Part shown: positions 12,501 through 22,796 of the stretch, piece by piece
How positions within the stretch are numbered: the stretch's first letter is position 1
Layout: each line of letters opens with the position of its first letter
Position numbers and translations under genes: made by a program
Source of the DNA: Cudoniella acicularis
Taxonomy: Eukaryota; Ascomycota; Leotiomycetes; Helotiales; Helotiaceae
Direction of reading: 5' to 3'
Assembly (NCBI GenBank): GCA_013054445.1
Contig: JAAMPI010000125.1
Span: 1-62,643 of the forward strand
Length of the DNA: 62,643 bases
Notes under the pieces: generated by a model
The model's database searches: none
Told to the model about the DNA's origin: nothing
The model's input: only the letters and a program-made list of their open reading frames with translations

Positions 12501-13097
12501 CAATCTAGAGAGCAGTGCTGGTCTACGATACGCAGTTTTCAATTCGTCAGAATACGAGTATGTGAATCAATTTCAAAGACACCAAGTAGAGCTTTGCAAA
12601 ACGCCTTACATGCAGCTGCAGATTTCAAGTTGATACTCCAGACAGAGACTGGGGCACCTGGGGCTTCACCTTTGCGCTGTACTTCACTTGCACTGCAATT
12701 GCTCAGCTCTAGTCTGATACCTCAAGCCTAGACACTAAGATATGCCAGGAAGGACAATTCCAATCACGGGGAAAACGTTAACATATCTCAGCTTCACAGG
12801 TTTTGTGGTGAGACTGAATCCGCCTTATGCCGGCAGGAAAACGGCTGCCATTCAAGAATCAGAAACCTTTCAATTGAGGTGTACTAGCGTACCGCTGTCA
12901 GAATCTCACCATTTACGGAACGGTTGAGGCAAAGAACGGTTTGGGTTTCTAGTAGCTACTTGCGCTCCAATTATTAGTCGCCACTGCAATGCTTGAATGC
13001 AGCAGGCTGAACAACAATTTGAGCTGCAACTTTGTTTCAAGATTGGATTATCGTCATGACGATGATGCACAAATCTGTCACCACGCGGCTTCAGCAT
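6511..13097. other. 6.6-kb stretch without a supportable gene
   Basis: Base composition is GC-balanced, unlike the AT-rich blocks, but no frame in either strand shows a conserved domain, plausible splice joins or coding-like composition. The longest frames (10252-10866 plus, 11113-11676 minus) look random. It holds a C11 run near 8898, CTAGGTACCTAG palindromes, and a perfect hairpin at 9703-9731. It could be long regulatory or leader sequence, or a non-coding transcript; nothing in the sequence decides. Confidence 0.5.
9703..9731. repeat. Perfect inverted repeat of GTACAGTACAGT
   Basis: GTACAGTACAGT (9703-9714), loop ACTTC, then ACTGTACTGTAC (9720-9731). The arms match perfectly and are built from the 5-base step GTACA. 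It continues into AACAGTACAG on the right. It could be a DNA-binding site array or a hairpin; no gene lies close by. Confidence 0.6.
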
Positions 13098-13971
13098 TCA
13101 CAGTCTCGAGCGCTTGGCCTCCTTGGCGGCCGGTATTGTTACCAGAAGCTTGCCACCCACTGCGTTTTCTAGCTCCACCTCCTGACAATCTTCCATGCCC
13201 ACCCCATTTGCAAATTGAACTACAACAAAGTCAATCGGAGTTTTACCAACAACAGCCATTGGAGCATGCCTAGGTATCGACGTATCAGCGTTGTGCAACC
13301 TTAGTGGTCTACAAGAGCTGGAAGAAATAGAATTGAAGTACGGCACTGCTGCGCGGAGTGAAATCCGCAGAGACAACCAGTACTCACCAAGTTCCCGGGC
13401 CATAAGTGACGGCTTGTGATCCATTCGCAAGGAAAGCTCTGACATTTGTCAAGTCAGGGAGACCTCGTCCAGGCGGCTGACCTCCGAGACTATTGCGGGG
13501 AGGAACAGAAAAGCATTGATCTTTAGGAGACGGTTCTAAAGTCGGGGCCACAATGACGAGATATCGTGCCTGCTGGGTTTCTGACTTAGATAAACCCAGA
13601 GGGATAAACGTTTGAGTGGTGTAGGGATGACGCTCCAGTATCTCAACAGGGAACATTCCACTGATTTGCGCATGTGCTGATTTAAGAAGGGTTCTTGGAG
13701 CACAAACAAACATGTTCATGACGGCCTTTGCGGAACTTCCACTCGGCGCATTCTTATACAGGTCTTTCATGTGCGTAACATCCAGGTATTTGAGTGCAGT
13801 TCCTTGATTTGCTTGTACTGCATTGGCTGGCAGCTTTTCGATTTGGGACGAGGGGATGAGAGCTGGCACAGGGTTCTCGATCACCACTCCAAAAGTCCTG
13901 AATGCATCTTCAGAAAGGTCGACCGGTTCGAGGATAATTTCTTGACGAGGAAGACTAATCTTGAGGGGCAT
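13098..13971 (-). CDS. DAL3: Ureidoglycolate lyase (ureidoglycolate hydrolase family)
   Basis: Allantoin catabolism: splits ureidoglycolate to glyoxylate and urea, the last step that lets purine nitrogen be used. Two exons, 13971-13388 and 13269-13098, with a 118-bp intron (donor GTGAGT, acceptor CTAG) give 251 residues, a normal size for the family. The join rebuilds the family signature YGPGTWHAPMAVVG across the splice, followed by IDFVVVQFANGV. The N-terminus has the usual PLSEDAF-like start (EPVDLSEDAFRTFGVVIENP). No signal peptide, so cytosolic. It is divergent from the SANT-domain gene over an 827-bp spacer. In ascomycetes this gene is normally under nitrogen control; I saw no decisive site array here. 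Identification is firm. Confidence 0.92.
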
Positions 13972-14798
13972 ATCTCCGTTTTGATTCAGTCACGTTGTTT
14001 TGTCAAAATGATGAACAAAGGGCAGTTCTTCAGACTGAAATCCAAAAGTGGAGTCCATCGGCGGTCAGGCCAACCCAAGCTCGATATCATCACGTGATTC
14101 GATTAATTGGGAACTCTGTGTTGCCTGGATAATCAAGTAAGTGCTCTATTACTTTCAGTTCAAAAATCTCTAGGAGACCCGAAAATATCTTTTCACCCTC
14201 GTGAAGAGTCCATTTCCAACTAGAATCTTCTCGATCAACAAGCAAACTGCACCAAAAAATTCGGATTTGGTTAAACCGCACTGATACCATCATCCATTTT
14301 TATTTCATGAAGCGCTTCCATTCTGTCGAACTTATCTTGCGCCTTTTCACAATGCCTGGAGGATGTTTTTTGTGAATTTGGTGTTGCATTTCTCGCTTAT
14401 AGTATCAATTCCTATTGTTGCTATTCGGGGGCACTTTGGCGAATTCACTCCATCGCTATTGTCCCAACCATTGTCACTTGCAAAAATTTTCAACTGCGCC
14501 CCGCCTCACAATACAATGCAATACACTATAGTCTTCACCATCACAATGTCGACCTATTCGCCTTACAATAGCAATTACCAGCCGACACTCCCAATCCATT
14601 GTTTCTATTGTTACACGCACTTTCAAACCATGGCCGTCCACAGAAAACCACCACCTTTCCAGACCTTCTTCTCCCAGAGTCTCCTCGAAACTTCCACGAA
14701 GTTGTCACATACCTTTGACCCGCTCAAAAACACAACCCATTCAAATTCCCATTTCAAATCAAATTCACGGATTCTGCAAATCGTCTCTACTATCCAAA
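13972..14798. promoter_or_regulatory. Divergent promoter region with a palindromic E-box
   Basis: This spacer lies between ureidoglycolate lyase (minus) and the SANT-like gene (plus). A perfect TCACGTGA palindrome at 14090-14097, a typical bHLH (Cbf1/USF-like) core, lies about 120 bp upstream of the lyase start. The right half is C/T-rich, as is common just upstream of fungal start codons. An open frame at 14363-14830 is not supported as coding. Confidence 0.45.
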
Positions 14799-16835
14799 AT
14801 GTCTTCTGGAGACCCCTTTCGACTTCCTGATTCTCCTAAGGTACCGGCTCCTCGCCCTAAACTCATCCCACCATGGTTACTTCCAACGCAGCCAATCGAC
14901 GTGCATGGGATTCTGCGGCAATGGGGCTGGGACCGTGTACCGGAAAGCCCAGACGATCTTGAAGCTTTACTCCCTCCACCGCGACTAGACCTGAGCCTCC
15001 TTGGCCCAGGCCCCGGCCCGGTTTGGGAGGAAATTATTAGGCAAATGATCCATTACCCCATTGGCCGGTCTACATTATCAATTGTTTTTGAAGGGGTGGA
15101 CAATGCTGCGCAGCACGAAAACTTTACAAACAGAGCTGCCGACGGTGTTGAATCGCATGATGAAATTTCCGACGAAGATTCTGATGAATTTCCCCATAGT
15201 GGGGTTGATGTTGGAAATGACATGGGCAACCAAGCGCAGTTGGATGATGAAGACGAAGAGGATTATGCAAAAGAAATCGAAGATGGTGAGGAAATTGCGA
15301 ATAAAGAGGAAGGAGATGCCGAAGAAGAAATCGAAGAGGAAGAGGAAGAATTCGAAGAAGAAGAGGAAGAAGAAACCGAAGACGAAGAGAAAGAAATCGC
15401 AGACGAAGAAGAAATTGGCGATGATGAAGAAGCTTATGGAGAAGCAACTGTTCCATCTCCGGCGAAGGAATCGATTCCTGTAGACGTCAAAGAGGAGGAG
15501 CTGAGTGACCCCGAAGATATTTATAATGCAACCCCGCCACCTTCATCTCGTCGCCAGACCCATGCCACAACTTCATATACTCCCAATAAGTTGAGCCATC
15601 CTGGTCATCTTACGCCGCCACTTTCGTCCCCACACCAAACTGAGCCCGCAAATGCAACTCCCTCTTCACCCGAAGAACCATCCGGCGAGAATGGTAATAA
15701 AGCAGAAGAGATTTTGAGAGCCTTAGGCTACTCCCAAGGTTCAAGAGTAGATGTCGATCGACTCATGAGGCAACAACAGGAGTACGCGTCCCGATTCGAG
15801 AACAGATCAGGTCGGCGATCGACAACATCGCGACGTAAAACAAATGCCAGATCCAGAGAGAACGTTCGCACTTCGAAGAAGGGCAAGAAAGCCACCTCTA
15901 CTCGTCGCAATCATAATTCAACATCGTCATCATTTGATTGGTCAGTTCAGACGCGACTCAGTCCTTCCCTCCCAGCGAATGAAAATTACTCACAACATAA
16001 TTCGTTTTCTTCGAAGAGACCCCGTAACCCCTCAGAGAATAGCAATGACGAGGGACAAAGGACCAAGGGAAGCAAGGGAAGCAAGCCCAATGAAACGCCA
16101 ACACAGTCTCTTCATTCGGGGAAGATGCTTCCAACGCCCTCGGATACTTTTCAGGGCAAGATGCCATCTTCGAAGAGACCTCGTTGCCCTTCGGAGGACA
16201 ATGATGAAGAGGAGAGGAGTATCAAGAAATTCAGAGCAAGTGGCAAGTCAACACAGTCCTTCGACTTAGGAGTGACGTCAAAAAAGCCATCGACGTCGTC
16301 AAAAATGGACAAACCCAAAAAGCCACGGTCCGGCTCGCCGAAGAAGGCTCGCTCGACCTCGGGCAACGCGGATAGACAGACGTCGAGAACGAAGAATGGG
16401 TCATGGACGAATCATGAAAAAGCCTGTCTCATTGAGCTTGTCAAGGCACAAAGGAAAGAAGAGGAGGAGAGAGGATTGCCAGCCCTGAGAGATGAAAGGC
16501 TATTCCAGAAAATGTCTCTCTTGCTAAAGCAGAGACATAGCATTGACAGAAGCACCAATGCAGCCAAAAACGCTTGGAACCGTGGGTGCAGAGCGAAGTC
16601 TGGTATGGACGAGAGAGTCGGGAAGCACTCTGGGAAATTGGTGACTTCAGCCCAGGGAAAGGCGAGGAAGCAGCAGCAGCAACAGGCTAAGAAAGTTACA
16701 AAAAAAGGCAAAAAGAAAGATGAGTCGGGGGATAAAGATATTGAGAGCGATGAGATAGAATTGGGTGATTATGAGCATGATAAATTTGGCAATGAAGAGG
16801 ATGAGGATTATAACGAACCGCAGTATCGGTATTGA
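14799..16835 (+). CDS. Acidic, disordered protein with C-terminal SANT/Myb-like domain
   Basis: Single exon, 678 residues from ATG at 14799 (context CAAAATGTC); the frame is open further upstream but that part looks like leader. Residues 1-90 hold a conserved-looking segment (WGWDRVPESPDDLEALLPP). Residues about 120-217 form a very acidic Glu/Asp tract. The middle is a Ser/Pro/Lys-rich disordered region with many basic clusters. Residues about 530-610 form a SANT/Myb-like helix set starting GSWTNHEKACLIELVKAQR. The tail is Lys/Gln-rich then acidic. A block around SSKRPR-x-PSE occurs twice (nt about 16010-16110 and 16165-16270), suggesting an internal duplication. The composition suggests a nuclear, chromatin-associated protein. 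The precise function is unknown. Confidence 0.8.
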   Translation: MSSGDPFRLPDSPKVPAPRPKLIPPWLLPTQPIDVHGILRQWGWDRVPESPDDLEALLPPPRLDLSLLGPGPGPVWEEIIRQMIHYPIGRSTLSIVFEGVDNAAQHENFTNRAADGVESHDEISDEDSDEFPHSGVDVGNDMGNQAQLDDEDEEDYAKEIEDGEEIANKEEGDAEEEIEEEEEEFEEEEEEETEDEEKEIADEEEIGDDEEAYGEATVPSPAKESIPVDVKEEELSDPEDIYNATPPPSSRRQTHATTSYTPNKLSHPGHLTPPLSSPHQTEPANATPSSPEEPSGENGNKAEEILRALGYSQGSRVDVDRLMRQQQEYASRFENRSGRRSTTSRRKTNARSRENVRTSKKGKKATSTRRNHNSTSSSFDWSVQTRLSPSLPANENYSQHNSFSSKRPRNPSENSNDEGQRTKGSKGSKPNETPTQSLHSGKMLPTPSDTFQGKMPSSKRPRCPSEDNDEEERSIKKFRASGKSTQSFDLGVTSKKPSTSSKMDKPKKPRSGSPKKARSTSGNADRQTSRTKNGSWTNHEKACLIELVKAQRKEEEERGLPALRDERLFQKMSLLLKQRHSIDRSTNAAKNAWNRGCRAKSGMDERVGKHSGKLVTSAQGKARKQQQQQAKKVTKKGKKKDESGDKDIESDEIELGDYEHDKFGNEEDEDYNEPQYRY

Positions 16836-17534
16836 GCTGGTGCACCAGCACTTATTCAATAGGTTTGCACGGAGGCGACTTCATGTCGGACAGAGTATTT
16901 GGGAAGGATTTGCCGGAAATGGAAAGGGTAAGGCAGAAACGGTCTCATTTCACGCATATCATGTCGTAGTTAGTGCTTTGTTTGCGCATCTCATGAATAC
17001 GACTAAAAGCCTGGCGCTGGACGTCATATTCTCAACTTTTCTTATGATTCCTTGCATAGCATAGCTGTACTTCGTACTTACATTACGATAGAATCACAAC
17101 CTTTTACCTTATATGCATTCATTGCCTTTTGTGAATATTGAATTATTTGGAGAGTTGAAATACAGCCATGTTTCTCACAAGTCCAACTTCGTATTCGTAT
17201 TCGTAAAACCACAATGTTAAGCGAGAATCTCGGCTGCTCCACACCTCGAAGCTCACAGCCTCACATCTCCAATCCCTCCTCCAACTTTGGGCCTTTTCCT
17301 CCTCAGTACTCTTTTATTCTGTCGCATAACTCAGCACACCCATACGATTACGATTCCGGGAGGTGACCAAAAGCTCTCAAGTATCGTCTTTTCAAAAAAG
17401 TCAATACCCTGTCGCCCTCACCTTCCAAAGCTTGCCATCTCTTCTGGACAAGCTCTCAATAAATTCAAACTATTTTCTGCAGCTATTCCACATCACCTTC
17501 TACAGCTCTCGCACATCACTTCGCCCGTTTCAAA
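16836..17534. other. Intergenic region, no gene seen
   Basis: A 699-bp spacer between two plus-strand genes. The first half is AT-rich 3' flank. The second half is C/T-rich leader just before the NCBP3-like start. No other structure recognised. Confidence 0.5.
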
Positions 17535-18968
17535 ATGGCGACCGATATGGATATTGAAATGGACCTGGACGTGGGCCTTACGGAGGCTGATTTCCAAATA
17601 CCAGAAGTTGATATCCTTCCTGATGTCCAAACAACCGTAAAGCCCACATCTCCCCACTCAATATTCCAATTGCTCAAAGCTAATTTGCCCAATGCAGCTT
17701 GATCAACAAAGTGCTAAACCAATTCTCAATTCCCCAAACGATACCAGCGACCCCTCCGCTCTTGAGCCCGCCCCAAACAAAGTCCACATACGTGGCTTGA
17801 CAATCTCACTACCAAAGATATCAGAAACTTTGCTGCAGAACATTTCAGTAAATACAGTCCGGAAAATGTTGAATGGATTGACGACACATCCGCCAATTTG
17901 ATCTATGAAAATGCGATCATTGCCGAAGATGCTCTGAAGGCCTTTTCTACAGTGGAAATTGCAGACGTTTCTCAGATTCCATTGCTGCAAACCATTTTCG
18001 CAAAATCCTCCACTGCGAATCCGCACGCGAATCTTGAAGTTCGTCGTGCTGTTTTGGGAGACCGCAAACAAGCTGGTGCCCGTGAAAGGAGCCGCTTTTA
18101 TTTGTTCAATCCTGAGTATGATCGGGCTGAGCGCCGAAGAAAGATGGGCTCTGGGCCGAGGAAATACAGAGATCGTGGTGATGGTGGATATAGGAGCCAG
18201 CGCTATGATGATTGGGAACAACAGAGTCGCGTTAAAGGAGATGAAGAGTCGGGCTTTGATGCGAGTCTCTACGATGATGACGAGGTAGCACTGGCGAAGA
18301 GAGCAGTGCGAAGAAAAAATGATTCCTCATCCGAGAGTGACTCGAGAGGGCAACGGGCCCGGGGACGCAGATTTGCAAACAAGGAATTGTTCCCTGAGCG
18401 TGAAGGAGAAAGAGGAAGCGGGAGGTTGAGAGACCGAAGTGCTTCACCAATTCGAGAGGATGGCGATGATCGGGATATCCAAAGGGCAAGAGCCGAAGAG
18501 AGAAGGAGAGACAATGCTGCTTCTGCAAATCGACTAAAGGCTCAGATGATTAAGGCAAAATTGAGAGGTAGTGGTTCTCCAAAAGAGCTATTCCCTCAAA
18601 AGACGAGTCCCAGCCATCGCCGGTCTGGCGCCTTTGATGCTGCCGACGAGACCGCAGACTTGTTTGCAAACAAGATGCCTGTTCCCTTCACAGATGGCAG
18701 CAGGGACGACTGTTCTCCGCATTCTTTATCGCTGGCCCCAGGACTCACCGCAACCACCAAGAACTGGGACAATGACACCGGGTTCAGCATTCGAGGAGCC
18801 GCCAAAGCTTCTCCAATCAATGGATTTAGCATAAAAGGTGCAGCTTCCGGAGGAGTCAAGGAGTTGTTCCCAGCACATTTTGGCGATAACGCTGGGAAGG
18901 AGCTTTTCTCTGGAAAACTTGAGGGCAGAGGCCGAAAAAGGCAAAAGGCGGAAGATCTTTTCTACTGA
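17535..18968 (+). CDS. NCBP3-type nuclear cap-binding protein (DUF2414 family), with a one-base frameshift
   Basis: Likely mRNA cap-associated protein of the nuclear cap-binding subunit 3 family. Exon 1 is 17535-17636, then a 61-bp intron (donor GTAAAG, branch GCTAAT, acceptor GCAG), exon 2 is 17698-18968. The RRM-like core reads KVHIRGL, then DNLTTKDIRNFAAEHF and EWIDDTSANLIY, which includes the family's W-[IL]-D-D signature. Between RGL and DNL the frame slips: CGTGGCTTGAC where CGTGGCTTGGAC is expected, one G short near 17798-17800. With the base restored the protein is about 458 residues. The C-terminal half is basic, Arg/Glu-rich and disordered. It carries four KELF motifs (NKELFPE, PKELFPQ, VKELFPA, GKELFSG) and two GFSI(R/K)GAA motifs. 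The frameshift is probably a sequence error, but a broken gene is possible. Confidence 0.82.
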
Positions 18969-19768
18969 ATCATCGGGACACGGGAAATGATCAGATCTGG
19001 CTGACGTGGGTCGACCACGAGCGAATTTTAGAATTATGGTGCCAAGATATGGCGGCTTTTTATACGCATGGACTTCGAGGAGATATTTGAGACACGAGGG
19101 TCTGGGTGGGATGCTGAGATCGGTGACCTGAAGGTTGCTATAGAGTAGCCAAAATACAACACATATTGCAATATGCGCTGAGAGCTACATAAAAGATAAG
19201 TTTATGAATAGACCTTAATTCCACTTATTTTTAAAACAATAGCTTGCACTGGATCTTCATCTGCTATACCATTAACCCCTACACAGTCTTAATGACCTTG
19301 CCCACTCTCGATTTGTAGCGCAATGAGGTCCAGGTTCTTAGTTGGTCTCGATGGCGATAAATCACTGTGCTCTTGTGGATTATTGTGAGTAAGGTGATTA
19401 AGACGGTGTAAGAGTTAAGTTTTTACCTGCTAAGATTTGCTCACAGTAGAAGAGATGATTTGGAGAATCGGGTAGGGTCATTAAGACGAGGTAGGAATTA
19501 AGCTGTTACCTGCTAAGAGTTGCTCACAGGAGAGGAGATAATTTAGAGAGTCAGGTAAGCTAGCCCCTCCTCATCCCAATCACTCCAAAGGCGTAGTTTT
19601 GACTCAGCAGCAGGACGTCCTTTTCAAGTTACTGTTCTAGCTCATAGACCTGTGACTGTCTCGCTAAAAGACTACTTCTTGTGGTGAATATGACCTCAAC
19701 CGTTGCTTCCTTATCAAGACTCAACACCACCCTCTTGAGACCACCGCGTATCCTCCACCCAAAACATC
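18969..19768. other. Intergenic region with a tandem duplication
   Basis: 800 bp without a gene. It contains the two-copy 83-bp tandem repeat listed separately. The last 150 bp are leader-like. Confidence 0.5.
19393..19558. repeat. Two tandem copies of an 83-bp unit
   Basis: Copy 1 is 19393-19475 and copy 2 is 19476-19558. Shared blocks are ATTAAGACG, AGTTAAG/AATTAAG, TTACCTGCTAAGA, TTGCTCACAG and AGAGAT(G/A)AT, about 85% alike with no shift in spacing. It lies about 210 bp upstream of the next start codon, so it may duplicate a promoter segment. Confidence 0.75.
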
Positions 19769-21485
19769 ATGGCAGACTGGTTGCGCCCTGTTTTCACGAG
19801 AGCCAGGACGCCAGTCCCAGGCTCTTCCTCGACATTTGAAAGAATCCACTTCTCTCTTGATGAACCTAATGACAGCGAAGAAGGCAGCGTCTCGAAACTG
19901 CGTGCGACTTCGAGAGTGTCTTCCTACATCAGAATTCGCCCAAACACACCCCCAGTTCCAACCCCCGATGACTTTCAGAGTATCAGGGATCCCGTGAGCG
20001 TGTACCATAAACCTTCTGGAGATCGTAAGCATTCTCATTTCCGTTGTTCTTTCATCATCACTAGAAGCAACAAATCGAAGACACTGGTTCCCACCGCACT
20101 GATGAGAGATACTAATCAATTTTACAGAGATGGCGGAAACATTGAAGGTTGTTATGATGAACAGGCCTCTTATTGAACCCATTCCTGTCGAATACAACGC
20201 CTGCATCTTATACGTCCTCGAAGCGTATCAAGATCTGCGCCTACAAATTAACGCTAACCAGGACACTATCGAAGAGTTGAAAGAGAGTCATACGAAAGAT
20301 ATCAAGGAATTTGAAGCGCTAGCCACGAGCTGGGAGAGGAAAGAGCAAGACTACAAGACGGAACTCAAGAAACTCGAGGTTCTGCTGGCCAAAACAGAAG
20401 GAGGAATGGAAACTGTATCAATGGCGCGTTCTAACAGTCTGGTCCACGGCTCGCAGAGAGCTTCTGAAACAATCGGGCGCAGCATCAGCAGCATCAAACA
20501 GAGACATGTAGAGCGAAGTAGCCAGGATGAGATTCCACGGCGATCACGGGAAACAACAGACCACATAGATTACCCTCAACCGCAGCATCGTAGTCCCGTA
20601 GCTCCTCAATTGGAGCTGAAAGCTATGGAGAGAAGACGTGCAGAGCGGCAGAACGTAACAACCTTTGATTCGTCCACGTCAGAGACGGATTCCGCCAGCG
20701 TATCAACCGGCGAGGTCCCACAATCACACATGAGGTTTGGGCTTGAAACTGCAACCCGGGAGAAGCCACTGCCTCAAATACCAGTATTATCGACTGGATC
20801 TCAACTCCAGCAGGGTGTAGATGCTCCTGTTATAGCGCAGAAACACCAGCCTGGCTCCCAATGCTTGGGCAGACGCCACCATCAAATAAGCTTTTCATTT
20901 CAGCCAGGCGATGACAGAGGCATGTTGACCCAAGGTGAAGCCAGGGAGATTGAAAGGAGACAGACACTGGTAGACAAGATTGGGCACAGAAACTATACAA
21001 TTTCAGACCAAGGCTCTGACATTTATTCTAGTCCCGAACGCACTCAGGGAACGTCCCGTGAGACGCTAACGACTCCAACACAAACGGAAGTGAAGCCACG
21101 AACCTCTTCGCCGTCAGTAATCCAGCAAGTTCCAGGGCAGCTTAGCCGTGATGATTCGATCAGTAGCGTAGTCACTGCTGTACGTGACAATTCAGGTCGA
21201 AGCAGTGTTGCTGGCTCTCGAAATGGTAGTGTTTCTAGTCGACCTCAACTCGATCGTGCTTCTGGAAGTAGCAGTGAGGCAGTTGCAGCAGCAGCCCGTG
21301 CTTATGCTAGCAATAGGAATGGACTAAGAAATAACAATTCAAGTCCGATTGAGAGTAGAAGATCTGGAGAAGACAGCCAAGTCGAGGCAAGCAGTGGTGA
21401 ACAAGACGGGAAGAGAAGTCGAAAACCAGGCGAGCCTAGAAATAGAGGTCAGAGAGAGTCTGAAGGACGAACTAACTACAATTGA
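19769..21485 (+). CDS. Conserved disordered protein with a short coiled coil
   Basis: Exons 19769-20024 and 20128-21485 with a 103-bp intron (donor GTAAGC, branch TACTAATC, acceptor ACAG) give 537 residues. The N-terminus is Ser/Thr/Pro-rich. Residues about 110-165 form a coiled coil (DTIEELKESHTKDIKEFEAL and following). The rest is low-complexity, Ser/Arg/Gln-rich, with many potential phosphorylation sites and no enzyme motif. No signal peptide or membrane segment. I do not recognise the family; a scaffold or signalling protein is a guess. The splice join is well supported because frame and branch point both fit. Confidence 0.75.
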
Positions 21486-21844
21486 AACTTCGGAACAATG
21501 ATGTAGTATTTGTCGACTTGGATTGCTACTGTGGCATCCTTAATGAAGCGAGGATATTGATCATGGCTACTTACATGCTGTCGTGTCTCACTGAAGCTTG
21601 TACAAGAGTCTCGGTACATGGTTTGTCTCGAAGAATGGACAGAAGCAATGACTTTACATGATGATGAGCTGTCGGGGATTCCTTGGACCTCAGGATTTTT
21701 CGAGTTTGGGCATGGAAAAGAGCATGGATTGTGCTAGATATTGAGCTGGCTAGTGACTATGCCCAATAACACAACCAAAAACTATTTCATACTTCATTCT
21801 TGACCACTGCTTCTCTTTTATCGACGCAAAAGTTATACTCGATG

Positions 21845-22050
21845 GGGTATTCCCCGAGTGTCGGGCCCCTATTGTTAATAATACTCCACAGTACTAAAAT
21901 TACTCAGCCTTTTGAGCAGAAAACACGTATAGATTGTCGAAAATAAAAAGGCTATTTATTATAACACGTGTGAGTTACTATTGTACTGTGGATCCTTGTG
22001 AACCATTCGAGGCTTCAATCCTTCTGATTCCTTCCTGGCACACATAAACT
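21845..22050. mobile_element. Degraded copy of a small inverted-repeat element (copy A)
   Basis: Its left end GGTATTCCCCGAGTGTCGGGC matches the left end of the intact copy at 22184 with a few transitions. Shared internal blocks follow in the same order: CCACAGTA, ACTCAGCC, then TACTGTGG. The right inverted repeat is eroded (CCTGGCAC near 22033), so the right limit is approximate. Non-coding. Confidence 0.5.
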
Positions 22051-22183
22051 GAGCCTTGACTATTTAGTCTACCGAGACGGAGGAAGGTGTGTTTCATTTA
22101 GTACTTCATTAACTTTGTAAAATAGCTGGCACTATAAACTGCGAGTTGCAAAATTACAACTTCGACGAATCACATTATGCTCA

Positions 22184-22406
22184 GGTATTTTCTGAGTGCC
22201 GGGCTCCTAGTCCATCATTGAACGTGATGATACCACAGTAGCAGAAACAGTCAGCCTCGTTAACTGGAAGTTGTTTTACCGGATATGGATTTAAAGGACA
22301 GTAGACTAGTTAACAAGCCCAAACCACTATCCTACTGTGGGTATATTGCCTCCTATTAAATAACTTACTCGGAATTTCAGTTGTCCCCGGCACTCAGAAA
22401 ATATCC
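22184..22406. mobile_element. 223-bp MITE-like element with perfect 18-bp terminal inverted repeats (copy B)
   Basis: TATTTTCTGAGTGCCGGG (22186-22203) and CCCGGCACTCAGAAAATA (22386-22403) are perfect inverted copies. A subterminal pair CCACAGTA / TACTGTGG lies inside. There is no open frame, and I could not fix a target-site duplication. It lies 135 bp from copy A, in the same orientation. Confidence 0.7.
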
Positions 22407-22796
22407 GACCGACTATGGATGAATATGTCAGCAGCACCATAATTCTCAGAAGGGACGCTGCTAAGGAAGCATATCGACCTTTCAAATTCAACTTAAACTA
22501 CATAAAATACTTAAGCTAACTCAATCTAAAAACCATCCCTAACCTGATCCTGAACAAGGACCGAAAATTGCAAGCACGCTCATTTGCATTCCCCTCCCAT
22601 TCCCAAGTTGTCATATGTTGCCGTCAAGATATAGTCCCAGCTCCAGCGCCTGTAAGTCACAATTCGTAGTTGATTTCCCGCTCTCATTTCCACGCCTACC
22701 CAGCTAATTCAAATTACCGGAATCGCAACACTTCCAGTAAAACAACACCCTATCGTGACATCAAAAACTGCCCCATAATCAGCTACCCAAATCCTA

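Larger units (their letters stand above)
21486..22796. other. Intergenic region carrying two small mobile elements
   Basis: 1.3 kb between convergent genes (plus-strand coiled-coil gene ends at 21485, minus-strand gene ends at 22797). Apart from the two element copies it shows ordinary AT-leaning 3' flanking sequence and no gene. Confidence 0.55.

Noticed and set aside
15124..15456. Leu/His-rich open frame on the minus strand
   Set aside because: Exact complement of the Glu/Asp-coding acidic tract of the SANT-like gene; a strand shadow.
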